Source of the DNA: Marivivens sp.
Lineage (GTDB): Bacteria; Pseudomonadota; Alphaproteobacteria; Rhodobacterales; Rhodobacteraceae
Direction of reading: 5' to 3'
Assembly (NCBI GenBank): GCA_024642185.1
Contig: JAHEBR010000047.1
Location: 1 to 12,111 of the forward strand
Length of the DNA: 12,111 nucleotides
In this document: positions 1-5,965 of the stretch, piece by piece
How positions within the stretch are numbered: position 1 is the first letter of the stretch
Layout: every line of letters begins with the position of its first letter
Notes under the pieces: model-generated
Seen by the model: the letters and a program-made list of their open reading frames with translations, nothing else
Told to the model about the DNA's origin: nothing
Database searches by the model: none
Made by a program: the position numbers and the translations under genes

Positions 1-291
1 GGCGTGCTCTACCGCTACCGGCCCGAGGGCGATATGCGGGTGATCCTCTATGCGGTGTCGATCTCACTTATTTTGCATCCGGCGATCACTTGGGGCCTGT
101 CGCAGCTGACCCACCTTGGCACCGCGCCGATGCGCTCGGCCGTTCTGACAAGCGCCATGGCGCCGGGGGTCAATGCCTATATCTTCGCCAATATGTATGG
201 GGCCGCCCGCCGCGTGGCGGCCTCGACCGTGCTCATCGCCACGGCAGCCTCGATCCTGACGGCCTGGGGCTGGCTGTCGATTTTGCCATAA
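1..291 (+). CDS. AEC family (auxin efflux carrier) transporter, C-terminal part
   Basis: This is the 3' end of a gene that begins before the window; the frame is open from base 1 and ends with TAA at 289-291, leaving about 96 residues. The stretch is hydrophobic with three likely membrane helices. It carries the pattern typical of the last helices of AEC permeases (PF03547): a helix with a HP pair (ILHPAITW), then a small-residue helix with MAPGVNAYIFANMYG, then a Ser/Thr-rich final helix ending at the C-terminus. AEC proteins are inner-membrane secondary transporters of organic acids and related solutes. The substrate cannot be told from this fragment. The GTG at base 4 is internal and should not be taken as the start. 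The gene ends 42 nt from the tRNA-Leu that faces it. Confidence 0.8.
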   Translation, partial: GVLYRYRPEGDMRVILYAVSISLILHPAITWGLSQLTHLGTAPMRSAVLTSAMAPGVNAYIFANMYGAARRVAASTVLIATAASILTAWGWLSILP

Positions 292-293
292 CC

Positions 294-329
294 CCGAAAA
301 CACAAGAGGCGGACCCTGGGGCCCGCCTC
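294..329 (-). terminator. Rho-independent terminator of tRNA-Leu
   Basis: A 7-bp perfect stem (GAGGCGG at 306-312 with CCGCCTC at 323-329) has a 10-nt loop. Read on the minus strand it is followed by the T-rich run TTGTGTTTT (297-305). It starts 4 nt after the CCA end of the minus-strand tRNA, so it most likely ends that transcript. On the plus strand no T-run follows, so it is at best a weak terminator for the AEC transporter gene. Confidence 0.65.
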
Positions 330-333
330 GTGA

Positions 334-420
334 TGGTGCGGTCGAAAAGACTCGAACTTTCACTCCGGTTAAGGAACAGCGACCTCAACGCTGCGCGTCT
401 ACCAATTCCGCCACGACCGC
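334..420 (-). tRNA. tRNA-Leu (anticodon GAG)
   Basis: The minus strand folds as a class II tRNA of 87 nt with an encoded CCA end (334-336). The acceptor stem pairs GCGGTCG (414-420) with CGACCGC (338-344), and the discriminator base is A. The D-arm contains the usual GG (AATTGGTAGAC). The anticodon stem pairs 389-393 with 377-381 around a 7-nt loop TTGAGGT, giving anticodon GAG (384-386), which reads CUC and CUU leucine codons. A long variable arm follows, typical of tRNA-Leu. The T-loop is TTCGAGT with a stem closed by one G-U pair. The flanks show no integrase or repeat that would mark it as an integration site. Confidence 0.95.
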
Positions 421-441
421 ACGGTCTTGGAGGTGAGGCGC

Positions 442-470
442 TGAATAGCGAAGGATTCGGGGGATGTGAA
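442..470 (-). promoter_or_regulatory. Candidate sigma-70 promoter of tRNA-Leu
   Basis: On the minus strand TTCACA (465-470, five of six to TTGACA) and TATTCA (442-447, three of six to TATAAT) are separated by exactly 17 nt. Transcription would begin near 435, about 15 nt before the mature tRNA 5' end at 420, as expected for a tRNA leader. A GATTC site (454-458) sits in the spacer. The -10 match is weak, so this is a candidate only; read-through from the DUF2306 gene is the alternative. Confidence 0.35.
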
Positions 471-484
471 GAGCAAAATCGGCC

Positions 485-994
485 CTATTGCGCGGTTTTT
501 TCCCGAGGTCTTTTTGGCGCCTGTTCGAAGAGCTTTCCAAACAGGACGGCCGTAATCGCACCGGTCAGGACCAACGCGAAACCAAGGTCTTCATAGCCCG
601 CAAACAGAGTGCGCGACATCAGGCGGCCCGGCAGGAACGCCAGCGTTCCGGCGACCCCGAGCGACCAGAAGGCGAGATTGCGCATGACCCCCTCGTGGGC
701 CCGCCGGTTGCCCGACCGCGCATAACGGATCGCGATATAGAGCGCCCAGAGCGTGAAGATCGAGAGGCCGTGGATCGGGCCGAACGGCCCCACAAGCTTC
801 ATGCCGCTGATCCAGAACGAGCTGAGCGCCGTTGTCGCCATTGCGGTTACCCAGATATAGCCGAGGATCTTGTGCAGCCGGTCGCGGCGCCGGCGCAGAA
901 GAACGATTGGCGCCAGAACCACGGCCTCAAGGGCCGAGATCACATGGAAGGTCACGGCAGGACCGGCGGCGAGAAGTTCGTCTATCATTGTCAT
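485..994 (-). CDS. DUF2306 family integral membrane protein
   Basis: A 169-residue protein with about four hydrophobic helices (roughly residues 12-33, 43-64, 73-92, 105-123, with a further one near 137-155). It has the spaced histidines of DUF2306 proteins: H17, H41 in RLHKILGYIW, H75 in GPIHGLS and H100. The function of the family is not established. Histidines at helix ends could hold a metal or heme, but that is speculation. The tail after residue 155 is short and basic. The ATG at 992-994 was chosen because AAGGAG (plus-strand positions 1003-1008) lies 8 nt upstream. A longer open frame reaching 1126 has no such support and would run over the divergent regulator's leader. The gene points towards tRNA-Leu and has no clear terminator of its own. 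Confidence 0.75.
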   Translation of the reverse strand: MTMIDELLAAGPAVTFHVISALEAVVLAPIVLLRRRRDRLHKILGYIWVTAMATTALSSFWISGMKLVGPFGPIHGLSIFTLWALYIAIRYARSGNRRAHEGVMRNLAFWSLGVAGTLAFLPGRLMSRTLFAGYEDLGFALVLTGAITAVLFGKLFEQAPKRPREKTAQ

Positions 995-1016
995 TTCAAT
1001 CACTCCTTGGTTTGAT
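988..1016 (+). promoter_or_regulatory. Candidate promoter of the LytTR regulator gene
   Basis: TTGTCA (988-993, five of six to the -35 consensus) and TTTGAT (1011-1016, four of six to the -10) are spaced by 17 nt, placing a start of transcription near 1023. It overlaps the first codons and Shine-Dalgarno of the divergent DUF2306 gene. If correct, the TTG at 1016 lies in the -10 box and cannot be the translation start of the LytTR gene. Confidence 0.35.
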
Positions 1017-1018
1017 TG
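997..1018. promoter_or_regulatory. Inverted repeat in the divergent DUF2306/LytTR region (possible operator)
   Basis: CAATCA (997-1002) and TGATTG (1013-1018) form a perfect 6-bp dyad with a 10-nt spacer, half-site centres 16 bp apart. The dyad covers the DUF2306 Shine-Dalgarno and the proposed -10 box of the LytTR gene, so a bound protein could affect both directions. No regulator can be named from the sequence. Confidence 0.35.
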
Positions 1019-1068
1019 CCCAAAGCCTTGAGACAGCCCCGCGCAGCCTTCCAGCGCGGATTCGCGGA

Positions 1069-1074
1069 AAGGGG
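1069..1074 (+). promoter_or_regulatory. Shine-Dalgarno AAGGGG that points to an ATC start
   Basis: AAGGGG at 1069-1074 lies 7 nt before the in-frame ATC at 1082. Neither the in-frame TTG at 1016 nor the in-frame ATG at 1121 has a purine-rich site at the right distance. This decides the start proposed for the LytTR gene. Confidence 0.45.
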
Positions 1075-1081
1075 AAACGCC

Positions 1082-1870
1082 ATCGCAGACCGCACGCCGA
1101 TCCGCTTTGCGCTTCGTGAAATGCAACGGCAGGCCCGCGCACCGCGGGTCTGGGTCGCGATTGCCGCGCTTGCCGTGGTTCTCGGCCTGTCAGGGCCGTT
1201 CGGAACCGAAAGCGCGATGCGGCTTGCGCCCCGGATCGGCTATTGGGGGCTGATCGCGGCGGTGACCTATTTCTCGGGAAGCTTCGTGGTCTCCCTGTTC
1301 ACGCACCGCTTCGAACGGACCCGCCCGCCTATGGCAATCGGGTTTCCGTTGATCACTCTGGCGATCGCGGTGGTGGTTTTGATCGAGGTCGTGGCGATCA
1401 ACTGGGCGGTGCTCGGCAATGCGCCAAGCTCGTCTGGCGAGGTCTTGTCGCTGGCAGTCAATGTTCTGGGGGTCGGGGTCGTGATCGCCGGCATCATCGT
1501 CTATTTCTCGCGATCCGCGCCCAAGCCCGCCGGCTCGCCCCCCGCGCCGGAAGCGCCGCGCCTGCTGCAACGGCTCGATCTGGTCAAACGGGGCGCCTTG
1601 ATCTCGCTCTCGGTGCAGGATCATTACACCGAAGTCGCCACGAGCAAGGGCACCTCGCTTGTGCTTTTGCGCCTGTCGGATGCCATCACTGAGGCCGATC
1701 CGGTGCCCGGCCTTCAGGTGCATCGCTCGCACTGGGTTGCCACCGGCGAAGTGAAGTCCGCCCGCCGCGACGGCGCCAAGGCCGTGCTCACCATGTCGGA
1801 CGGGCGTGACATTCCGGTGAGCCGGACCTATGTGCAGGCGGTCAAGGACGCAGGGCTTCTTCCCGGATAG
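1082..1870 (+). CDS. Membrane-anchored LytTR-domain transcriptional regulator
   Basis: The N-terminal half is hydrophobic with about four helices. It includes the segment VVLGLSGPFGTES, seen in other LytTR membrane proteins of this group as far as I recall. A short Pro/Ala linker leads to a C-terminal LytTR DNA-binding domain (PF04397) of about 95 residues. Its family hallmarks are clear: VQDHYTEV, RLSDAITE, VHRSHWVA and IPVSRTY. This is the domain of AgrA/LytR-type regulators, here anchored in the membrane in place of a receiver domain, so it may sense a membrane or periplasmic signal directly. The start is uncertain. ATC at 1082 (262 residues) has the best ribosome site; TTG at 1016 (284 residues) and ATG at 1121 (249 residues) are alternatives. 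lipB follows after 3 nt, suggesting co-transcription. Confidence 0.82.
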   Translation: MADRTPIRFALREMQRQARAPRVWVAIAALAVVLGLSGPFGTESAMRLAPRIGYWGLIAAVTYFSGSFVVSLFTHRFERTRPPMAIGFPLITLAIAVVVLIEVVAINWAVLGNAPSSSGEVLSLAVNVLGVGVVIAGIIVYFSRSAPKPAGSPPAPEAPRLLQRLDLVKRGALISLSVQDHYTEVATSKGTSLVLLRLSDAITEADPVPGLQVHRSHWVATGEVKSARRDGAKAVLTMSDGRDIPVSRTYVQAVKDAGLLPG

Positions 1871-1873
1871 CAC

Positions 1874-2536
1874 ATGGTAGAGTGGATCACTTCAGACGGG
1901 CTGACCGATTACGACAAGGCCGTGGCCTTCATGGAGGCGCGGGCCGAAGCGATTGCGCGCGGCGAGGCGGACGAGGCGATCTGGCTGGTCGAGCACCCGC
2001 CCCTCTATACCGCCGGCACCAGCGCCAAACCTGCCGACCTGACCGATCCGGACCGCTTTCCCGTCTACGAGGCCAAGCGCGGCGGGCAGTATACCTATCA
2101 TGGCCCCGGACAGCGTGTGGCCTATGTGATGCTCAACGTGGGCGAGCGTGGCCATGATGTGCGCCGCTTTGTTCAGGATCTTGAGACTTGGGTCATCGCC
2201 GCGCTGGCCGAGTTCAACGTGACGGGCGAGATTCGCGAAGGCCGTGTCGGCGTCTGGGTCGAGCGACCGGAAAAGCCGCGCGCGATTGATGGCTCGGTGC
2301 GCGAGGACAAGATCGCCGCCCTCGGCATCCGGCTGCGCAAATGGGTCTCGTTTCACGGCCTGTCGATCAACGTCGACCCCGACCTCGAGCACTTTTCCGG
2401 AATCGTTCCCTGCGGCATCCGCGAACACGGGGTGACGAGCCTCGTCGATCTCGGCCTGCCGGTGACGATGGCGGATGTCGATGTCGCCCTGAAGCGCACA
2501 TTCGAGGCCTCGATGACGCCCCGAAGCCTCGCCTGA
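1874..2536 (+). CDS. lipB: Octanoyl-[acyl-carrier-protein]:protein N-octanoyltransferase LipB
   Basis: LipB moves an octanoyl group from acyl-carrier protein to the lipoyl domains of pyruvate and 2-oxoglutarate dehydrogenase and the glycine cleavage H protein, the first step of lipoate assembly in the cytoplasm; LipA then adds sulfur. The 220-residue protein shows the family blocks: RGGQYTYHGPGQRVAY (residues 69-84), KIAALGIRLRKWVSFHGLSIN (146-166) and SGIVPCGI (175-182). The catalytic Cys180 and Lys146 correspond to Cys169 and Lys135 of the E. coli enzyme. Length fits the family. The ATG lies 3 nt after the LytTR stop with no strong Shine-Dalgarno, so translation may be coupled to the upstream gene. 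lipA is not in the window. Confidence 0.95.
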   Translation: MVEWITSDGLTDYDKAVAFMEARAEAIARGEADEAIWLVEHPPLYTAGTSAKPADLTDPDRFPVYEAKRGGQYTYHGPGQRVAYVMLNVGERGHDVRRFVQDLETWVIAALAEFNVTGEIREGRVGVWVERPEKPRAIDGSVREDKIAALGIRLRKWVSFHGLSINVDPDLEHFSGIVPCGIREHGVTSLVDLGLPVTMADVDVALKRTFEASMTPRSLA

Positions 2537-2629
2537 CCGCGCCTGCGCCAATTTATCCCAAGACCCCAACGCATTCGAATATTGCCCCCCATGGCCTGAG
2601 CGACTAGAACCACCCCAAAGCTGGTGGCA

Positions 2630-2642
2630 CGAGTCTGACTCG
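2630..2642. promoter_or_regulatory. Palindrome with two GANTC sites upstream of ctaD
   Basis: CGAGTC-T-GACTCG is a perfect 6-bp inverted repeat with a single central base, 37 nt upstream of the ctaD start. It contains two GANTC sequences, GAGTC (2631-2635) and GACTC (2637-2641), the target of the alphaproteobacterial CcrM methylase. A weaker hairpin, CCACC (2610-2614) with GGTGG (2623-2627), precedes it, and a -10-like TTTAAT lies at 2651-2656. I found no FNR-type box in this 143-nt gap. A regulatory role is inferred only. Confidence 0.3.
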
Positions 2643-2679
2643 GGCTGCCCTTTAATTGACGCCAATACGGGAGAGCCAC

Positions 2680-4353
2680 ATGGCAGACGCCGCCATCCAC
2701 GGCCATGATCACCACGACGAGCGGGGCTTCTTCACCCGCTGGTTCATGTCCACCAACCACAAAGACATCGGTATCCTCTATCTCTGGGTAGCCGGTGCAG
2801 TCGGTTTCATTTCGGTCCTGTTCACGGTTTACATGCGCCTCGAGCTCATGCATCCGGGTGTTCAGTATATGTGCGCCGAAGGGGCCCGCTTCATTGCCGA
2901 CGCCTCGGCCGAGTGCACCCCGAACGGTCACCTCTGGAACGTGATGATCACCTATCACGGCGTTTTGATGATGTTCTTCGTTGTCATTCCGGCGCTGTTC
3001 GGTGGCTTCGGCAACTACTTCATGCCGCTGCAGATCGGCGCGCCCGACATGGCCTTCCCGCGCATGAACAACCTGTCGTTCTGGATGTATGTGGCCGGTA
3101 CCTCGCTCGGCGTCGCCTCGCTCCTGAGCCCCGGTGGCAACGGCCAGCTCGGCTCGGGTGTGGGCTGGGTTCTCTACCCGCCGCTCTCGACCTCTGAAGG
3201 CGGCTATTCCATGGACCTCGCCATCTTCGCGGTGCACCTCTCGGGTGCCTCCTCGATCCTCGGCGCGATCAACATGATCACCACCTTCCTCAACATGCGC
3301 ACCCCGGGCATGACGCTGCACAAGGTGCCGCTGTTTGCCTGGTCGATCTTCGTGACCGCATGGCTCATCCTTCTGTCGCTTCCGGTTCTGGCCGGCGCCA
3401 TCACCATGCTTCTGATGGACCGCAACTTCGGCACGACCTTCTTCAACCCGGCCGGTGGCGGTGATCCGATCCTCTATCAGCACATCCTGTGGTTCTTCGG
3501 CCACCCGGAAGTGTATATCATCATCGTTCCGGCCTTCGGCATCATCAGCCATGTGATTGCGACCTTCTCGCGCAAGCCCATCTTCGGCTACCTGCCGATG
3601 GTTTATGCGATGGTCGCCATCGGTGCTTTGGGCTTTGTCGTCTGGGCGCACCACATGTACACCGTAGGCATGTCGCTGACCCAGCAGTCCTATTTCATGC
3701 TGGCGACGATGGTCATCGCGGTTCCCACCGGTGTTAAGATCTTCTCGTGGATCGCCACCATGTGGGGCGGCTCGATCGAGTTCAAAACCCCGATGCTCTG
3801 GGCCTTCGGCTTCCTCTTCCTCTTCACCGTGGGCGGCGTGACCGGCATCGTCCTGTCGCAGGCGCCGATCGACCGCGCCTATCACGACACCTATTATGTC
3901 GTGGCGCACTTCCACTATGTGATGAGCCTTGGCGCCGTGTTCGGCATCTTTGCGGGCATCTACTTCTATATGCCCAAGATGTCGGGCCGGATGTTCCCCG
4001 AATGGGCGGGCAAGCTGCACTTCTGGGCCATGTTCATCGGTGCCAACCTGACCTTCTTCCCGCAGCACTTCCTCGGGCGTCAGGGCATGCCGCGCCGCTA
4101 CATCGACTATCCCGAGGCTTTCGCCCACTGGAACTACATCTCGTCGATCGGTGCCTTCATCGCCTTCGCCTCGTTCGTGTTCTTCATCGTCCTTCTGGCT
4201 GTTGTCCTGATGCGCCCGCGCAATGTGACCGTGAACAACCCCTGGAACGAGTGGGCCGACACCCTCGAGTGGACTCTGCCCTCGCCGCCGCCGGAGCACA
4301 CCTTCGAGACGCTCCCCAAGCAGAGCGACTGGGACAAGGGCCACGCCCACTGA
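2680..4353 (+). CDS. ctaD: Cytochrome c oxidase (aa3 type) subunit I
   Basis: This is the catalytic subunit of the inner-membrane aa3 oxidase, which reduces oxygen with electrons from cytochrome c and pumps protons. The 557-residue protein has twelve hydrophobic helices and every key residue. Heme a ligands are H93 and H410, the heme a3 ligand is H412, and CuB ligands are H275, H324 and H325. Y279 is the tyrosine cross-linked to H275 in HPEVY. E277, D123, N112 and N130 mark the D channel and K353 the K channel (numbers run 9 below Rhodobacter sphaeroides). Start: ATG at 2680 after GGGAGAG (2669-2675); the in-frame TTG at 2656 lacks support. Subunits II and III are not adjacent, as in Rhodobacter and Paracoccus, where this gene is unlinked. 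A strong terminator follows. Confidence 0.97.
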   Translation: MADAAIHGHDHHDERGFFTRWFMSTNHKDIGILYLWVAGAVGFISVLFTVYMRLELMHPGVQYMCAEGARFIADASAECTPNGHLWNVMITYHGVLMMFFVVIPALFGGFGNYFMPLQIGAPDMAFPRMNNLSFWMYVAGTSLGVASLLSPGGNGQLGSGVGWVLYPPLSTSEGGYSMDLAIFAVHLSGASSILGAINMITTFLNMRTPGMTLHKVPLFAWSIFVTAWLILLSLPVLAGAITMLLMDRNFGTTFFNPAGGGDPILYQHILWFFGHPEVYIIIVPAFGIISHVIATFSRKPIFGYLPMVYAMVAIGALGFVVWAHHMYTVGMSLTQQSYFMLATMVIAVPTGVKIFSWIATMWGGSIEFKTPMLWAFGFLFLFTVGGVTGIVLSQAPIDRAYHDTYYVVAHFHYVMSLGAVFGIFAGIYFYMPKMSGRMFPEWAGKLHFWAMFIGANLTFFPQHFLGRQGMPRRYIDYPEAFAHWNYISSIGAFIAFASFVFFIVLLAVVLMRPRNVTVNNPWNEWADTLEWTLPSPPPEHTFETLPKQSDWDKGHAH

Positions 4354-4370
4354 GGCGAGCCAGACTAAAG

Positions 4371-4403
4371 AAAGGCCCCGGAACTTCCGGGGCCTTTTCT
4401 TTT
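4371..4403 (+). terminator. Strong Rho-independent terminator after ctaD
   Basis: AAAGGCCCCGG at 4371-4381 pairs with CCGGGGCCTTT at 4387-4397 around a small AACTT loop, followed by the T-rich tail TTTTCTTTT (4395-4403). It lies 17 nt after the ctaD stop. It should separate ctaD transcription from the downstream carboxymuconolactone decarboxylase gene. Confidence 0.92.
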
Positions 4404-4461
4404 GGTGACTGGCAAGCCCGCGCCTCTTGGCGCTAGGTTCGGTCGAAACAAGGAGACAGAC

Positions 4462-4854
4462 ATGAGCGGCATCTTCGACGAAGACCTTTTCCTCAAGGGC
4501 CTCGAACAGCGGCGGGCGACGCTTGGCAAAGAGTATGTCGACAACAACCTCGCGGCCGCCGACGATTTCTCGCGGCCGTTTCAAGAAGCGATGACGGCCT
4601 GGTGCTGGGGCTTCGGCTGGGGCGACGATGTGATCGACCCCAAGACCCGCTCGATGATGAACCTCGCGATGATCGGCGCCTTGGGCAAGATGCACGAATG
4701 GGAGCTGCATTGCCGCGGCGCGCTCCGCAATGGCGTGAGCCGTGAGGAGTTGCGCGCCATCATCCACGTCATCGGCATCTATTGTGGCGTGCCGCAGGCG
4801 GTCGAGTGTTTCCGCGCGGCGCGGAAGGTGCTCGAGGAAGAGGCCGCAGGCTAG
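4462..4854 (+). CDS. Carboxymuconolactone decarboxylase family protein (PcaC-like)
   Basis: A 130-residue protein of the CMD family (PF02627). The core (residues 57-118) matches the PcaC pattern: DPKTRSMMNLAMIGALGKMHEWELHCRGALRNGVSREEL, then IYCGVPQAVECF. Glu79, Glu81 and His83 lie in the helix that carries the active-site residues of the family. The CxxC of the AhpD-type peroxidase branch is absent, so a decarboxylase-type role is more likely than a redox one. No other protocatechuate-pathway gene is in the window, so the substrate is unknown and the pcaC name is not justified. ATG 4462 follows AAGGAG (4450-4455) with a 6-nt gap. A small GCGCC-TCTT-GGCGC hairpin (4420-4433) lies in the leader. 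The DUF2244 gene begins 4 nt after the stop. Confidence 0.85.
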   Translation: MSGIFDEDLFLKGLEQRRATLGKEYVDNNLAAADDFSRPFQEAMTAWCWGFGWGDDVIDPKTRSMMNLAMIGALGKMHEWELHCRGALRNGVSREELRAIIHVIGIYCGVPQAVECFRAARKVLEEEAAG

Positions 4855-4858
4855 GACC

Positions 4859-5365
4859 GTGCCCTACGAGTGGATCAGGCCCGAAGAAGGCCCCGATGCG
4901 CCGTTGGCCGAGTTGCATCTCTGGCCCTATCGGTCGTTGCCCAAAACCGGCTTTGTCATCTTCATCGGCCTGACCGCCGGTATGATCGCCCTGCCCCTTG
5001 CCGCCGTGATCGGCTCCAAGATCCTCTGGGCGCTTCTGCCCTTCCTTGCCGCCGCCGTGGCGGGCCTGTGGTATGCCCTGTCGCGCAGCTATCGCGATGG
5101 TAGCACCCTCGAGATCCTGACCCTGCGCCGCGAGCGGATCGCGCTTATCCGCCACAACCCGAACGGGCCAGTGCAGGAATGGCAGGCCAACCCCTATTGG
5201 ACGACCGTGCAGATCCACCCCACGGGCGGGCCCGTGCCCAACTATCTGACCCTGAAAGGCGAAAGCCGAGAGGTGGAAATCGGCGCCTTCCTCAGCGAGG
5301 AGGAGCGGCTCAAGCTGAAAGACCAGCTGGCCGAAGCGCTCGTTCGGTCGAAAACCTACGCCTAG
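4859..5365 (+). CDS. DUF2244 domain-containing membrane protein
   Basis: A 168-residue protein matching DUF2244 (PF10003). A short soluble N-terminus contains LWPYRSLPKTGF (21-32). Two helices follow (about 32-52 and 55-75), then a C-terminal soluble domain with TLEILTLRRERI (83-94), the tryptophan-containing EWQANPYWTTVQIH (107-120) and LTLKGESREVEIGAFLSEEER (130-150). The function is not known; in alphaproteobacteria such genes are often found near oxidase genes, as here with ctaD upstream, which makes a role in the membrane or respiratory chain a reasonable guess. The GTG at 4859 was chosen because it gives the expected MPYEWI-type start and lies 4 nt after the upstream stop, within reach of AGGA. 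Longer in-frame starts would overlap the preceding gene by over 100 nt. Its stop codon overlaps the stop of the convergent oxidoreductase gene. Confidence 0.82.
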   Translation: MPYEWIRPEEGPDAPLAELHLWPYRSLPKTGFVIFIGLTAGMIALPLAAVIGSKILWALLPFLAAAVAGLWYALSRSYRDGSTLEILTLRRERIALIRHNPNGPVQEWQANPYWTTVQIHPTGGPVPNYLTLKGESREVEIGAFLSEEERLKLKDQLAEALVRSKTYA

Positions 5366-5925
5366 AACTCGCGCCCCAAACGCCGCGCTTCCTCGATGAG
5401 GCTAGCGCGAATTTCGTCCGTCTCGAGCGCGTCATAGAAGAGCTTTAGATCGGCGTTCTTGATCCCACAGTAGTTCAGGACGCCAACCAGAAGCTGCGAC
5501 CGCATCGCCGCGAGGTCGCCGCGCTCGCGGTAGCCTTCGGCGCTATTGGCGGCAATGCCGATCATCAGCGCCTTCTGGTGCGGCAGCTTGCGCGCGCCAT
5601 AGGCCCAGCCGTTGTTCCAGACCCGGTCGATCCAGCCCTTGGTCATGGCCGGCACCGACCACCACCAGACCGGAAAGACAAAGGCGATCGCGTCGTGCCG
5701 GGCGATCCGCGCCTGTTCGGCCAGAACGGCCGCGGAATAGACCTTGTCGTCGTCGTCCCAGTCCGGCTCGTCGGTCAAAAGCATCCGTGGATCGTAGCCC
5801 TCGGCATAGAGATCGGCGACCTCGGCCTCATGCCCGGCCCCGGCCAGCCCCTCGAGAAAGGCGTCGAGAATGGCGCCGGTGAACGAGTGGCGGCGGGGAT
5901 GATCGAAGACAACCAGAACTTTCAT
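5362..5925 (-). CDS. Flavodoxin-fold NAD(P)H oxidoreductase (quinone reductase/KefF family)
   Basis: A 187-residue protein of the flavodoxin-like fold family PF02525 (NQO1, MdaB and KefF relatives). The N-terminal strand and loop MKVLVVFDHPRRHSFTGAIL (1-20) is the flavin phosphate site. The block FVFPVWWWSVPAMTKGWIDR (82-101) followed by VWNNGWAYG is the family signature for the flavin ring and subunit contact. Such enzymes are cytoplasmic flavoprotein dimers that reduce quinones or other acceptors by two electrons using NAD(P)H. The actual acceptor is unknown; no KefC-type potassium channel gene is nearby. The ATG at 5925 has only a weak ribosome site. It lies 40 nt downstream of yqeY on the same strand, so the two are probably co-transcribed. 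Its TAG overlaps the DUF2244 stop in the tetranucleotide CTAG (5362-5365). Confidence 0.85.
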   Translation of the reverse strand: MKVLVVFDHPRRHSFTGAILDAFLEGLAGAGHEAEVADLYAEGYDPRMLLTDEPDWDDDDKVYSAAVLAEQARIARHDAIAFVFPVWWWSVPAMTKGWIDRVWNNGWAYGARKLPHQKALMIGIAANSAEGYRERGDLAAMRSQLLVGVLNYCGIKNADLKLFYDALETDEIRASLIEEARRLGREF

Positions 5926-5965
5926 TGCGCGCCCTACTCTCGGTCGAGTTCAGCCGGACCAAAGC

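Noticed and set aside
334..420. tRNA-Leu as an attachment site of a genomic island
   Set aside because: No integrase, no partial tRNA copy and no foreign-looking genes were seen on either side within the window.
488..1015. 175-codon plus-strand frame opposite the DUF2306 gene
   Set aside because: Its product is charged and featureless, while the minus strand gives membrane helices, family histidines and a Shine-Dalgarno.
1016..1081. TTG 1016 as the start of the LytTR gene
   Set aside because: There is no ribosome site before it and it lies in a plausible -10 box; kept only as an alternative.
1134..1148. CCCGCG/CGCGGG hairpin early in the LytTR gene
   Set aside because: It lies within coding sequence with a 3-nt loop and is expected by chance at this GC content.
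2656..2679. Upstream TTG start for ctaD
   Set aside because: The ATG at 2680 has GGGAGAG at the right distance and gives the N-terminus expected from Rhodobacter CtaD.
4371..4403. ctaD terminator hairpin as a small RNA or mobile-element end
   Set aside because: The GC stem plus T-run right after a stop codon is fully explained as an intrinsic terminator, and no matching copy was noticed elsewhere in the window.
2353..4767. 804-codon open frame on the minus strand opposite lipB and ctaD
   Set aside because: It is antisense to a fully convincing ctaD, is rich in His/Arg/Glu/Asp with no domain, and is the usual mirror frame of GC-rich codon bias.
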